Positions 42,686-51,924 are shown, counted from the stretch's first letter. The stretch is 64,000 nucleotides of DNA from Puccinia triticina (GCF_026914185.1 NC_070570.1:3100001-3164000), one strand, 5' to 3'. Program-made: numbers and translations. Notes: a model not told the origin generated them from the sequence alone.

Positions 42686-43499
42686 GGCTGCGCCTTCCGC
42701 CTCCTGCCCCAGCGCCCAGTCCAGCCATCCCACACCCCCAACCTGCTCAGCTTGATCAATCAGATCAGCGCCTTTAATTTCCCCCTTGGCTCCGTCCTCC
42801 ACCTTGTCTGCGTTTGCCCCATCCGCAGCCCTTTCTTCAATGGCTCCTTCGACCCGATCCTGCTCTATGACGCTGCCTCCGCTAACCTCTGCCATCTCTC
42901 CGCCAAACTCTGCCGCCTCTCCGCTGAGCTCTGCCGCCTCTCTGCCAACCTCTGTCGCCTCTTTGCCACCTTACACCATGCCAACAACAGCTCAGTCCCG
43001 CTTCACCTCTCCACCAGCCCTTCTCTTACCCAACCATTCCTCGGACAACATGTCCGGCGCAAGTCCCCAGACCCCCTCACCCACCATCTGGTTGCCTCCG
43101 CCCGCTACACTAGCCACTCCAAGCTCAACTCTACCCTCAACCAGGCCATCAACACCGGCGCCGCCACCGGCAAGATTTTTGACATCCTCTGTGATATCTC
43201 CCACCAGTCCCACGACCCTACGACGGCCGCCAAAATCTCCTTACCCGCCTGTCCCGGCCGAGTTTCTGAGCCCGCCCGTACCTACATCGTCCCCACTAAT
43301 TCCCCCCTTGTCCTCCAAATTGTCAACCACCATCTCCCCCACATCCAGCCCAGTGTTCCCTACACCCAACCTGCCCGCTCAATCGTCAAGACCACGTCAT
43401 CCTCCTGCTCCCTGGATGAAGAATATCACAAAGCATTGCAAGAAGCTCTGGATGCGTTTAACAACAAGCAAGAGCGACTATTTAACTTACGGCACCCGG
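42686..43499 (+). CDS. Gag-like frame of the small retroelement, split by Gypsy-A
   Basis: A frame is open from the CACTA junction (GCAFRLLPQRPVQPSHTPN) to 43499, and with one ccgg removed it continues at 51731 as ALPDKLP to a stop, an end that looks natural. It includes a degenerate LCRLSAELCRLSANLCRL repeat, then NQAINTGAATGKIFDILCDI and a helix DEEYHKALQEALDAFNNKQE. There is no zinc knuckle, protease or polymerase. Another overlapping frame is also open because of biased composition, but its low-complexity S/P/T product is less natural. I infer a gag-like structural protein; the family is not recognised. Confidence 0.45.
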
Positions 43500-44220
43500 T
43501 GTGGAACTCCGTCCGGTGCTAGGCCGGCGGCAGTTGTCGGAGGGAAAGAGTGTTTTTCGAGATGAGTGCCCTCCGGGTTGTTTGGTCGGTTAGGGTGCTG
43601 AGGATCGAGGGAGCGATGAGGTTGGGGAAAGATTTTACGACCGCGTTGAGCGCGCGTCGGCGGTTTTGTTGTTTGAGGAGAAAAGAGGAGATAAGAGAAG
43701 CTCGAGTGGGATCAATAAGATTCAGGATCGGGCGTGGAGTGCGCCAAACGGGATCTACAATAAGATTTGATGGATTTTCTGACTTGGGATCAGATAGGTT
43801 CCATGCCCCCCTTCCTCTGAGTTCGTGGGCGAACTCAGACTCCAGGGGGCGCAGCGGACTGCGGACCCGTCATCACGCCCCGCACGCGCACAAAGACAAA
43901 CAAAACAACATGAAACAACAAGAGAGAACAAACCAAACCCTCCCCACTGAACCCATCCAAAGCGCGCAGTAGAGAAAAAGGAAAATAAAACAGAGGATCC
44001 ATGAAAAAGAAACAACAACCGGAGAGCACAAGCAGAACAAACAAAGGGAAGAGTGATCCTGAACACGTCTTGAGGGCGCAACGCGCGCCGCGTCGCGAAG
44101 ATCTTGAAGGGAGCTGAGTCTTGAGTCTTGAGGCTTGAATCCTAGGGCACCTCGACCAGCCGCGCGCCGGCGCGCCACGCTTTGAACTGAGTCTACATGT
44201 GTACCATGCGGCACACCACA
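43500..44220 (-). repeat. 3' LTR of Gypsy-A (left copy)
   Basis: Left copy of the 721-bp repeat. The frames on both strands here and in the right copy are identical and cross the LTR boundary, so they are not genes. Confidence 0.95.
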
Positions 44221-44354
44221 TCTCCACCACGCTTGCAGTCTGTCCCTAGACTGCTCGCGTCCGCCGTCGGGGAATTTAATCAAGGAAGAGAAAAAAAGAA
44301 AAGAAAAGGGGGGAAGAGCCTAGAAACTGCGGAGGAACCAAAGGCCGGCGCGGT

Positions 44355-44461
44355 GCTCACGAACGTGGCATAAAGTAGGGTTTCGAAAAAAAACAAGCGG
44401 TAGAAATACCCTGGAGGTGCACACATTGGGAGGACTTACTTTTGTTCTCCTGTGCCTCCAC
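44355..44461 (-). repeat. Gypsy-A hairpin module, copy d
   Basis: One of four related segments of about 100 bp (others 47623-47724, 48089-48192, 50733-50833). On the minus strand they begin GGAGGYAYAGGAG, contain GTAAGT, then a complementary CACCTCC, and end in CGTGAGC. This copy holds the stop codon of the pol frame. Confidence 0.8.
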
Positions 44462-46232
44462 GAGAAAAATACCTTTTTACCTGATCTGCTGAAAAACGCC
44501 GCGCCAAGGGGGTCCCGTCGAGTTCCGCCAAGATATAGGAGCCACCGGGAACCTGACGCACCACGCGAAAAGGCCCATTCCAGCGGCTGGCGAAGAGCTT
44601 GCCCCACTGTGTCTCAAGGGCCCGGTTGTACGCCAGCACCATGTCGCCAGGCTGGAGAGGCGTCCGGAGCCGGCTCGCGTTCTTCTCCTCCCAATACTTG
44701 ACGGATTCCTCGCGTGACTTCATCAGCTTACGGTGCGCCAGGTCGCGCACTTCTTCGCTACGCTCCAGCTGCCGTGAGCGCGCCGCTAGGAGGTCGGCCG
44801 TGTTGTGAACTTCGTCCCAGTCGATTCCGAGATAGGATTCCATCTCCAGATCGATAGGCAGCACAGCGCGCTGGCCAAAGACGAGCTCGTAAGGCGAGTA
44901 CCCCGTCGTGCGTTTTGTTGAAATCCTATCCGCGAATAAGACAAGCGGGAGATATTTTCGACAGTTCTTCGCGCTTTCACCGGCGAGCTTGACAAGGGCA
45001 GCCTTCAGAGGACCATGGCCGCGCTCGACCATCCCTTCACCTTCTGGGTAATAAGGCGTAGAGACGCGATGTTGGCCGGGAAGTTCGCGCAACATCTCCG
45101 CAAGCTTGCCGCCAAATTCAGACCCGCCGTCTGTCGAATAAGATCGCGCCAAACCGTAGCGCATCGTCCAGTTCTCGTGAAGAAACGTTGCCACCGCCTC
45201 TGAGCTGAGGTTATTCAGAAATTTAGCCTCGACCCAACCGGAAAAATCGTCACGGGCCACAATGAGGTATTGAGCGCCAGGGGCTTTGATATGGACAACA
45301 TCCATGGCCACACGCCCAAAAACAGATGATTCACCCGTGGGTCCTCTGATCTCTAAAGGCCGTCGCAAATCGCGCTTCTGGCATGCCTCGCAGCTCTTGC
45401 ACCAGAGCGCAACGCTCTTCTTCAAAGAGGGCCACCAAAATCTTTCCGCCACGCGTCGATACGTCTCCGTCTCCCCGCGGTGACCTAATCCTTCATGCAG
45501 CTGCTCTAGCACCGCATCCTGCTTTGCTGGGATCGTGATAACAATTCGCGGGCAAGGGGAGTCTCTCTTCATGAGGCGCCCCGCGTGGACAAAAAATTCT
45601 GACGATTTGCGCTTGAGAGCTCTGAAATCTTCCATCGCCATCCCATGCGGCGCCCGAAGGTCGATCAGGTAGCGCTCCAACTGTCGCCAGAATCCCTGCT
45701 GGTATCCTGAATATTCACCGTTAGCAGTTGTCAAGCAAAACCCTAGGGGTTTGATCGTGGGCTCCTCTTCGTCGAAAACAGAATCAGGAGGCGACTCATC
45801 TTCACCCTTAGGGCGCCGGGACAGACCATCAGGCATCAGGAATGTCTTTCCCGGCCTGTGCACAATGTCGAACGAGAAAAGTTGAATGAAGGCCACCCAA
45901 CGCGTCATCGGGGCGTTAGGCAGACTTGGCGCATTGATCATTTCGATGAGAGAGTGGGCGTCAACCTGAAGCTCAAAGTGTTGGCCCCACAGGACGGTCT
46001 GGAGTTTCTTGAGTACCCGCGCCACGCCGCACAGCTCCAATTTGGGCTGTGAGTACCGCGATTCGACATCAGAGAAGAGGAGGGATTCGTACAAGGCTGG
46101 CCGATCCAGTCCGTTTGAGTCCTCCTGCGTGAGAACCGCGCCCGTCGCGTGAAAACTAGAATCTACAGCTAGCTTAATCTTCCCAGCGTCAGGCCCGTAG
46201 TTGATCTTGACAAGGACAATGTCCTTGCCCAC
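44436..46232 (-). CDS. Gypsy-A RNase H and integrase
   Basis: 598 codons on the minus strand, in a different frame from the upstream RT part. The real continuation begins just before the first ATG, where AFKK ends in an A7 run (46250-46256) and one base must be skipped to stay in frame. RNase H spans about residues 15-145 (KLAVDSSFHATGAVL, KLELCGVARVL, LQVDAHSLIEM, then the MPDGLSRRP linker). Integrase follows: zinc-binding HEGLGHRGETE to CKSCEACQKR, catalytic D in AMDVVHI, D in YSTDGGSEF and E in YYPEGEGMVERGH. A C-terminal GPFRVVRQVPGGSYIL block of SH3-like type ends it. All catalytic residues are present. No chromodomain. Confidence 0.9.
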   Translation of the reverse strand: MGKDIVLVKINYGPDAGKIKLAVDSSFHATGAVLTQEDSNGLDRPALYESLLFSDVESRYSQPKLELCGVARVLKKLQTVLWGQHFELQVDAHSLIEMINAPSLPNAPMTRWVAFIQLFSFDIVHRPGKTFLMPDGLSRRPKGEDESPPDSVFDEEEPTIKPLGFCLTTANGEYSGYQQGFWRQLERYLIDLRAPHGMAMEDFRALKRKSSEFFVHAGRLMKRDSPCPRIVITIPAKQDAVLEQLHEGLGHRGETETYRRVAERFWWPSLKKSVALWCKSCEACQKRDLRRPLEIRGPTGESSVFGRVAMDVVHIKAPGAQYLIVARDDFSGWVEAKFLNNLSSEAVATFLHENWTMRYGLARSYSTDGGSEFGGKLAEMLRELPGQHRVSTPYYPEGEGMVERGHGPLKAALVKLAGESAKNCRKYLPLVLFADRISTKRTTGYSPYELVFGQRAVLPIDLEMESYLGIDWDEVHNTADLLAARSRQLERSEEVRDLAHRKLMKSREESVKYWEEKNASRLRTPLQPGDMVLAYNRALETQWGKLFASRWNGPFRVVRQVPGGSYILAELDGTPLARRFSADQVKRYFSRGGTGEQK

Positions 46233-48588
46233 AATGGACTTGAGTTTTTTTGAAAGCCGCTTGACACTCCTCCGTCCAGTTCCAGTCGGCGTCCTTGCGC
46301 GTCAGGCGACGAAGAGGAAGGCAAAGCTGAGAGAGAGCGGGGATGAAGATGCGAACGTAGACGACGACTCCAAGGAAGCCGCGAATTTCTGTCGCGTTGA
46401 CGGGGGTCGGCCACGTTAAGATCTTGTTGACTTTTCCTCGAGCCATCCTTCGCCCTTCCTTGCAGACGACGTGCCCTACTATCTCAAGCGCTGGCACGCA
46501 AGCAGCAAGCTTTGAGGCAGAGACCGTGAGTCCTGACTCCTCGATCCTAAACAAAACGCGCTCCAATGTCGTGGCGTATTCCCAGATAAAGCGGCGAATA
46601 CCAGGGTGCCAAGAGAGAGCCGCGTTATCATAATCAGATTCGGGGCCCTTGATGCCTCCATCGTCTATGAAGATGCCGGAGTGATGTGGAATCTCCTCTT
46701 GAAGGATCCACATCATCTGGGCCTGATAAACAGCCACAGAGTTAGTGGCCCCTTGAGGGAGGCGCGTAAGCTGGAAACGCCCAAGAGGAGTCTCAAAGGT
46801 TGTGAGAGGACGAGAAATCGGGTCCAGAGCGCGCTCGTCGTAGCCGCCCATTATATCGCCGAGCCCGTAACACGCCCGTCCCGCAAAAGACTCTACAAAC
46901 TCTTCTGTGGCGGGCGGCACGCCCGCATCCTTAATGGTGACCTTATTTAGGGGCTGGAGATCGTGAACAACTCGAAGTTTGCCGTTGCTCTTGAGGACGC
47001 AGAAGACTGGGGAAGTGTAGCTGGAGGTAGACTGTTCATACAGCCCCGTCTCGACTCGCTCCCGGATGACCTTGATATACTCGTCTAGCTTGGCCGCAGG
47101 GATCGGAATCTTTTTCTTTTGCCACGGCGCGTGCTCCACAACGGGAATGATGTATGGCATTCCATACGAGTCTTTTAAGAGACCGCGCTCCGATGGCGTA
47201 AAGGCTATCGCTAGGTTTCGCTCTGCTAAGACGTTCTTGATCAGATTAAGCTCGTCAGGCCGCAGCCACCCGTCGGGACCGAAATTGACCACAGCCAGGC
47301 GTTCTTCCGTGACGCGCCCTTGGGGAACAAAAGGGCCCGCAAGAGAGCGCGCGAGTCCGCGATACGGATCGCGTGACAGAGGAGGCCGGCGTAAGGGAGG
47401 ATTGAGGCCCTGGGGCATAGCTTGATTCACCGGTTTGATCTTCTTGGAAACAGGCTTGTATTTGGCCGCAAATGTGAGGTATTCGCCCCGTGACCACGCC
47501 TCCAGAAGGGCCTTCTGCGCCGAAAAACGCAGACCGTGCTCCAAAAGGGACCAAGTGCGCTGCTCGTCGTCATCCAAAAACGCCGCTTTGTCTGCGAAAG
47601 AAAGACCGGAGGGACGTCCATTGCTCACGAGTGTGGCACGCGGTAGAGTTTTCGACAACGGAGTGGCATCTAGCCCGGAGGTGCATCTATGGAGAGAACT
47701 TACTTCTGTACTCCTATACCTCCGCCCAATACCAAACTGCACCAATCCCCCTTCCGCCGCCATCCAATGACTATCTAGTTTCACCTCATTCCGGAGGATC
47801 TTTAGTTTTCCCTCGTTGCGGAGGCTCGGGAGTTTAAACTCATCGCGGAGTCTAGTTTTACCCTTGTTGCGGAGGACGTCTGAAGACGTATATAGTTTAT
47901 ACTCATCACGGAGACCATCTTGATGAACGGATAGTTTATTCTCGTTGCGGAGACGGGATTGAGAAGGATCTAGTTTATTCTCGTTGCGGAGACGGGATTG
48001 AGAAGGATCTAGTTTATTCTCGTTGCGGAGACGAGTTGGGTTGTATGGAGAACCACCTGGAACCAAAGGAGAAATCGAACATGGGGGGCGGCTCACGAGC
48101 GTGGCGGATCGTAGGGTTTTCGACAGAGAGGTGGCATCCAGCCCGGAGGTGCATCTATGGAAAGAACCTACTTCTGTACTCCTATACCTCCGCCCAATAC
48201 CCATTTCCTCCGCAAACGCCCTGGCCTCCACACTCAAGGGCCTTATCCGCCGAAAGTCCTGGCCTTCGGTGCCTAACGAAGCCATCTTGCTATGAAACGA
48301 GGAGAGTTGAGAAACTGGTGGTACATGGTATCTTGAAGAAAAGAAAGCCGCTTGCGAATCGGAGAGTGGATCGAAAACAACATTTTTAGGCTTTGATTGA
48401 TTTTCTTGATGTTTTTGGGTTTTGCGGTCTTGGAAAGAGGAAAACTGAGATTGAGAAAAGCGCGACCGGTGAATCTCTTGAAGATGAGTTAACCCAGCAG
48501 CTCGAGAGCGAGATTCTACATTAGCTCGGCTGACGTCAGGGTTAACTAAAGTCATAAAAAATGCGGCTCCGCAACGAGATCGTCGCAA
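46189..48588 (-). CDS. Gypsy-A reverse transcriptase polyprotein part
   Basis: 799 codons, overlapping the end of gag-protease by 37 bp in the -1 frame, so a -1 frameshift could join them. Residues 1-330 are unusual: two copies of a block IGRRYRSTEV.SFHRCTSGLD encoded by hairpin modules b and c flank a tandem LRNENKLDPSQSR-type repeat (about residues 180-270). RT starts near residue 450: GLYEQSTSSYTSPVF, VVHDLQPLNKVT, LTRLPQGATNSVAVYQ, and the catalytic motif IFIDDGGIKGP near residue 638, with FIDD in place of YxDD. The thumb region GHVVCKEGRRM and GFLGVVVYVRIF completes it. The frame then runs off at the A7 tract into a short false tail. Confidence 0.9.
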   Translation of the reverse strand: MRRSRCGAAFFMTLVNPDVSRANVESRSRAAGLTHLQEIHRSRFSQSQFSSFQDRKTQKHQENQSKPKNVVFDPLSDSQAAFFSSRYHVPPVSQLSSFHSKMASLGTEGQDFRRIRPLSVEARAFAEEMGIGRRYRSTEVGSFHRCTSGLDATSLSKTLRSATLVSRPPCSISPLVPGGSPYNPTRLRNENKLDPSQSRLRNENKLDPSQSRLRNENKLSVHQDGLRDEYKLYTSSDVLRNKGKTRLRDEFKLPSLRNEGKLKILRNEVKLDSHWMAAEGGLVQFGIGRRYRSTEVSSLHRCTSGLDATPLSKTLPRATLVSNGRPSGLSFADKAAFLDDDEQRTWSLLEHGLRFSAQKALLEAWSRGEYLTFAAKYKPVSKKIKPVNQAMPQGLNPPLRRPPLSRDPYRGLARSLAGPFVPQGRVTEERLAVVNFGPDGWLRPDELNLIKNVLAERNLAIAFTPSERGLLKDSYGMPYIIPVVEHAPWQKKKIPIPAAKLDEYIKVIRERVETGLYEQSTSSYTSPVFCVLKSNGKLRVVHDLQPLNKVTIKDAGVPPATEEFVESFAGRACYGLGDIMGGYDERALDPISRPLTTFETPLGRFQLTRLPQGATNSVAVYQAQMMWILQEEIPHHSGIFIDDGGIKGPESDYDNAALSWHPGIRRFIWEYATTLERVLFRIEESGLTVSASKLAACVPALEIVGHVVCKEGRRMARGKVNKILTWPTPVNATEIRGFLGVVVYVRIFIPALSQLCLPLRRLTRKDADWNWTEECQAAFKKTQVHCGQGHCPCQDQLRA
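47623..47724 (-). repeat. Gypsy-A hairpin module, copy c
   Basis: Inside the pol frame, about 85% similar to copy b by eye. It encodes part of the second RYRSTEVSSLHRCTSGLDAT block. Confidence 0.8.
47776..48045 (-). repeat. Tandem LRNExKL-coding repeats
   Basis: About seven units of 33-39 bp encoding LRNENKL or LRDEYKL followed by a variable spacer; two units (DPSQSR type) are identical. They lie between hairpin modules b and c. Confidence 0.85.
48089..48192 (-). repeat. Gypsy-A hairpin module, copy b
   Basis: Inside the pol frame, encoding RYRSTEVGSFHRCTSGLDAT. Confidence 0.8.
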
Positions 48589-50696
48589 ACCACCGCCATC
48601 CGGGACAACACCGCCTTCCTTCCCTTGCCAGGGAAGTCACGCTCCCACCGCCCTTGATCCGTGGCGCACAACAAAAGCTCTATCTGCCGCCCCTCGGAAT
48701 CCGGCAGCAGGATCTTCTCGCCACCTTGCCCTGAGTAGATAAGAGTTGCCTCGAAATCAATGAGGAATGGTCGGCCCAATATCAAAGGCCCATCGGCGCG
48801 AGTGATCCAGAAGTGACAGGATCCGACAATCGTACGCCCAACACGGATCGGCACATCCTCCGCGACACCTATCAATTCGCAGGACTGATTCCCAATTCCG
48901 TAAACCGCCGAGCTAAAATTAACGCGTGGACTGATATTGAATTTGTTAGCCAGCGCATTCGAAATCAGGTTCAGTTGGGAACCAGAATCAATCATGGGAG
49001 AAGCGGCACTCTCCTCATCCCCAATCAGGCAGGGCAGAAAACCCAGAGGACATGAGTAGAGCCGAGAGTCCGCGCCTGGGCCTTCTGGGTCGGGTCCCTC
49101 CGCTAACAACGTGCCCGAAGCCGTCCTCAGCTCCTCGGTGCCCACTTCCACACGCCTCTTTGTCACCCACTTCTTCCAGCCCTCCGCCATGGCCGGAGAA
49201 ATCGCCAGAAGCTCCTTGACCGTAACTCCTGGGACCGGAAGGTCCGAAACTTTCTTGATCATCTCTTCGATCGCGTGAGGCTGATCCTTGGAAATGGCCC
49301 TCTCGAATCGAACCTTCTGAGCGGGTGACTTTGGGCTGCTAGACGCCTCGGGTTTACTCTGCGGAACCGAATCCGCTGAAGGCGCTGCCGGGCTCCTCTC
49401 AAAAAGCTCGGGCTCTTCGTCCATATCCTCCGCTTCAGAATCTGCTGGTGGCGCTGCGGTCTTCCTAGATGGCTTCCGTGCTGCCGAAAGCGGAACCATT
49501 GGCGCCTTGTAGGGATTCGGGGATTCATGCTTCTTACGGGCTGGATCTGCTTCATAAGTGCCAGAGAAGGACTGAGAAGAAATAGCTGGAGGGTACCAGG
49601 GCTCAAGCGTGCCGCAAGTGGCACGGAATTCCGGAGCTGTCGAAGCCACCGAGGCCTTAGGCTGAAAAGACGCCACCACGTGCCAAATTGGACGCGATGA
49701 GTCAAAAGGGATCAACGCTCCATTAGGCAGGAAGAAATTATTGCCCTTCTGCTCGACCAAATTCGCCTCCTTATCCTTAACAAGCTCCATGCAGCGTCCC
49801 GTGCCGTGTCCCTCGCGATGACAGTAGTAGCAGACCAAAGGTCCACGAGGCTCCCTCGGCGTCCCGGGCGCGGAAGATGCGCCTTTCGCCGCGAACTTCT
49901 TCTCCAAGCGCTGCTCGAAGGACTGCAGCATCTTGGAGATTTCATCTACAGTGGCCGGGGCTCTATCCGAAACAGGGGCGTCCTTGGGGCGCCGCTCGAC
50001 CTCCATCTTCTGCATAATCTCATTTGAGGCCTTGAATTCAGAGGTGGAAGCTGTGGCCGGCTCTGGTTTGATCTGCTCGGAGGTAAACGCCACCTCCTCT
50101 TCCATCTCGGATTTGGCTGCTAGTCGAAGCTCGCTCAGAACTGGGAGACGATACCGCCCGTCCAACGTTTTGACCATCTTCTTCTCCTTAATTAGATAGG
50201 ACTTGATACGCTGCTGGAAGCCGGGGGAGAACGAGAAGAAAAAATGATCGACGGCTAGATCCTCCGACGATAGATGCTGGTAGCGAATCAAGTAAGATAA
50301 GACAACGTCAAACACAGATTTAAACAATCGATAGGCGTCCAATGAGGCGACGCCGCCCTTGGCGGTCCACGAGTCTTTAAGGGCTTGAAGATCGGCGACA
50401 GTGTACCGGACTGTATCCACCTGACCCCAACGTTCAATCATTTGTTCACAAAGCGTTGTCCACGACTTCGTCGCGTAGCCGCTCATGTCCCAGACAGCAT
50501 CCTGGATATCCTCACTTCCGAGAAAGGATGGGATCTGAAGAACCTTGTACTCATCAGACGCGCTGTCGAGATTAGCCGCTAGCTCGTACTGGCGGAGGAA
50601 AGCTTCAACTCGAGTCCCGGTGAACCTGAGCGTCCGGTCTTGAGGCTTTATTTTTACCATCTTGCGCGACGGTCCCGAGCCCTGAGACGCTTCCAT
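48552..50696 (-). CDS. Gypsy-A gag-protease
   Basis: 714 codons, start MEASQGSGPSRKMVKIKPQD in a good context (CCACCATGGAAG) after the leader. The N-terminal 180 residues form a retrotransposon gag capsid-like domain (FTGTRVEAFLRQYELAANLD, FFSFSPGFQQRIKSYL). A CCHC zinc knuckle CYYCHREGHGTGRC is near residue 287. A long acidic, proline-rich spacer follows. An aspartic protease with active site MIDSGSQLNLIS lies near residue 567 and the flap/tail ILGRPFLIDFEATL near residue 660. The protein packages element RNA and processes the polyprotein. No stops or shifts interrupt it. Confidence 0.92.
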   Translation of the reverse strand: MEASQGSGPSRKMVKIKPQDRTLRFTGTRVEAFLRQYELAANLDSASDEYKVLQIPSFLGSEDIQDAVWDMSGYATKSWTTLCEQMIERWGQVDTVRYTVADLQALKDSWTAKGGVASLDAYRLFKSVFDVVLSYLIRYQHLSSEDLAVDHFFFSFSPGFQQRIKSYLIKEKKMVKTLDGRYRLPVLSELRLAAKSEMEEEVAFTSEQIKPEPATASTSEFKASNEIMQKMEVERRPKDAPVSDRAPATVDEISKMLQSFEQRLEKKFAAKGASSAPGTPREPRGPLVCYYCHREGHGTGRCMELVKDKEANLVEQKGNNFFLPNGALIPFDSSRPIWHVVASFQPKASVASTAPEFRATCGTLEPWYPPAISSQSFSGTYEADPARKKHESPNPYKAPMVPLSAARKPSRKTAAPPADSEAEDMDEEPELFERSPAAPSADSVPQSKPEASSSPKSPAQKVRFERAISKDQPHAIEEMIKKVSDLPVPGVTVKELLAISPAMAEGWKKWVTKRRVEVGTEELRTASGTLLAEGPDPEGPGADSRLYSCPLGFLPCLIGDEESAASPMIDSGSQLNLISNALANKFNISPRVNFSSAVYGIGNQSCELIGVAEDVPIRVGRTIVGSCHFWITRADGPLILGRPFLIDFEATLIYSGQGGEKILLPDSEGRQIELLLCATDQGRWERDFPGKGRKAVLSRMAVVCDDLVAEPHFL

Positions 50697-50732
50697 GGTG
50701 GCCTAGACGAAAGAAGCGGAAACAGTCGAGGC

Positions 50733-50833
50733 GGCTCACGGCAGTGGCAGATGTAATGCTTTCGAAACTCGTAGTAGAAGCCCTCGGAGGTGCACTTATG
50801 GAGAGGACTTACTTCTAGCTCTCCTTGCCTCCG
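50733..50833 (-). repeat. Gypsy-A hairpin module, copy a (leader)
   Basis: Lies between the primer binding site and the gag start codon. Same GGAGG...GTAAGTCC...CACCTCC layout as copies b, c and d. Confidence 0.8.
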
Positions 50834-50956
50834 CTACTGAACACACAAAACAGAAATAAAAGATTCCCGACGGTAAAAACTCGGATCCGTCCGGAAAGGT
50901 AACCTAAAAAAAAGAAACTCGACCGCCAAGCGTCTCGAAAACCGTAAAATCAGCGA

Positions 50957-51003
50957 GACTGTAAATCTTGAGGTCGCTGGTTCGATCCCGGCTCGGGGGA
51001 CCA
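50957..51003 (-). other. Extended primer binding site: antisense tRNA-Tyr 3' half
   Basis: The plus strand reads as the 3' half of a tyrosine tRNA: anticodon loop CTGTAAA (anticodon GTA), variable region, a perfect T arm (GCTGG, loop TTCGATC, CCGGC), acceptor strand TCGGGGG, discriminator A and CCA. It ends 2 nt from the 5' LTR of Gypsy-A, so on the element's sense strand it is the tRNA complement starting TGG. A normal primer site is about 8-18 nt; this is 47. The presence of CCA shows origin from a mature tRNA. Confidence 0.85.
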
Positions 51004-51005
51004 AA

Positions 51006-51726
51006 TGTGGAACTCCGTCCGGTGCTAGGCCGGCGGCAGTTGTCGGAGGGAAAGAGTGTTTTTCGAGATGAGTGCCCTCCGGGTTGTTTGGTCGGTTAGG
51101 GTGCTGAGGATCGAGGGAGCGATGAGGTTGGGGAAAGATTTTACGACCGCGTTGAGCGCGCGTCGGCGGTTTTGTTGTTTGAGGAGAAAAGAGGAGATAA
51201 GAGAAGCTCGAGTGGGATCAATAAGATTCAGGATCGGGCGTGGAGTGCGCCAAACGGGATCTACAATAAGATTTGATGGATTTTCTGACTTGGGATCAGA
51301 TAGGTTCCATGCCCCCCTTCCTCTGAGTTCGTGGGCGAACTCAGACTCCAGGGGGCGCAGCGGACTGCGGACCCGTCATCACGCCCCGCACGCGCACAAA
51401 GACAAACAAAACAACATGAAACAACAAGAGAGAACAAACCAAACCCTCCCCACTGAACCCATCCAAAGCGCGCAGTAGAGAAAAAGGAAAATAAAACAGA
51501 GGATCCATGAAAAAGAAACAACAACCGGAGAGCACAAGCAGAACAAACAAAGGGAAGAGTGATCCTGAACACGTCTTGAGGGCGCGACGCGCGCCGCGTC
51601 GCGAAGATCTTGAAGGGAGCTGAGTCTTGAGTCTTGAGGCTTGAATCCTAGGGCACCTCGACCAGCCGCGCGCCGGCGCGCCACGCTTTGAACTGAGTCT
51701 ACATGTGTACCATGCGGCACACCACA
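51006..51726 (-). repeat. 5' LTR of Gypsy-A (right copy)
   Basis: Right copy of the 721-bp repeat. In the sense (minus) orientation it begins TGTGGTGTGCCGCATGG and ends GAGTTCCACA. Confidence 0.95.
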
Positions 51727-51924
51727 CCGGCCCTTCCCGACAAACTCCCTTGATCCTTTCACCCCTGACTCCTCCTGGTCTACCGCTCCGCCTTGCCTTC
51801 TTCCTTTCAATCCTCCATTCTGGCCCTGCATTCCCTTTTTTCCTGCTTTCCCATGCCTTACCCTCTATGACCCATGTTCTTAAATTTCAGTTATTTTTTT
51901 CTTTTCTTTTATAGGAGGGGAGAC

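Larger units (their letters stand above)
43500..51726 (-). mobile_element. Ty3/gypsy retrotransposon Gypsy-A, very young
   Basis: Two 721-bp LTRs (43500-44220 and 51006-51726), TGTGG...CCACA, differ at a single visible position (GCGCAACGCG against GCGCGACGCG near 44080). A 4-bp duplication ccgg flanks the element (43496-43499 and 51727-51730). Minus-strand order is gag-protease, RT, RNase H, integrase. A tRNA-Tyr-derived primer site adjoins the 5' LTR on the right. It lies within the gag-like frame of the small retroelement. The near-identical LTRs imply very recent insertion. Confidence 0.95.

Noticed and set aside
43550..44283. Frames of 100-140 codons on both strands, also repeated at 51056-51831
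   Set aside because: They lie in the LTRs of Gypsy-A and cross their edges. They have no retroviral or host domain.
46189..48588. Treating the hairpin modules inside pol as true introns
   Set aside because: They contain GTAAGT, but the reading frame is open straight through them and no matching branch and acceptor layout was convincing. They are kept as translated repeats.
50957..51003. tRNA gene
   Set aside because: Only the 3' half of tRNA-Tyr is present, with an encoded CCA and no 5' half, acceptor 5' strand or D arm. It is explained as a primer binding site.
43550..51478. Gypsy-A LTRs as a host gene duplicated 7.5 kb apart
   Set aside because: The TGTGG/CCACA ends, ccgg duplication and position beside the primer site show they are LTRs.
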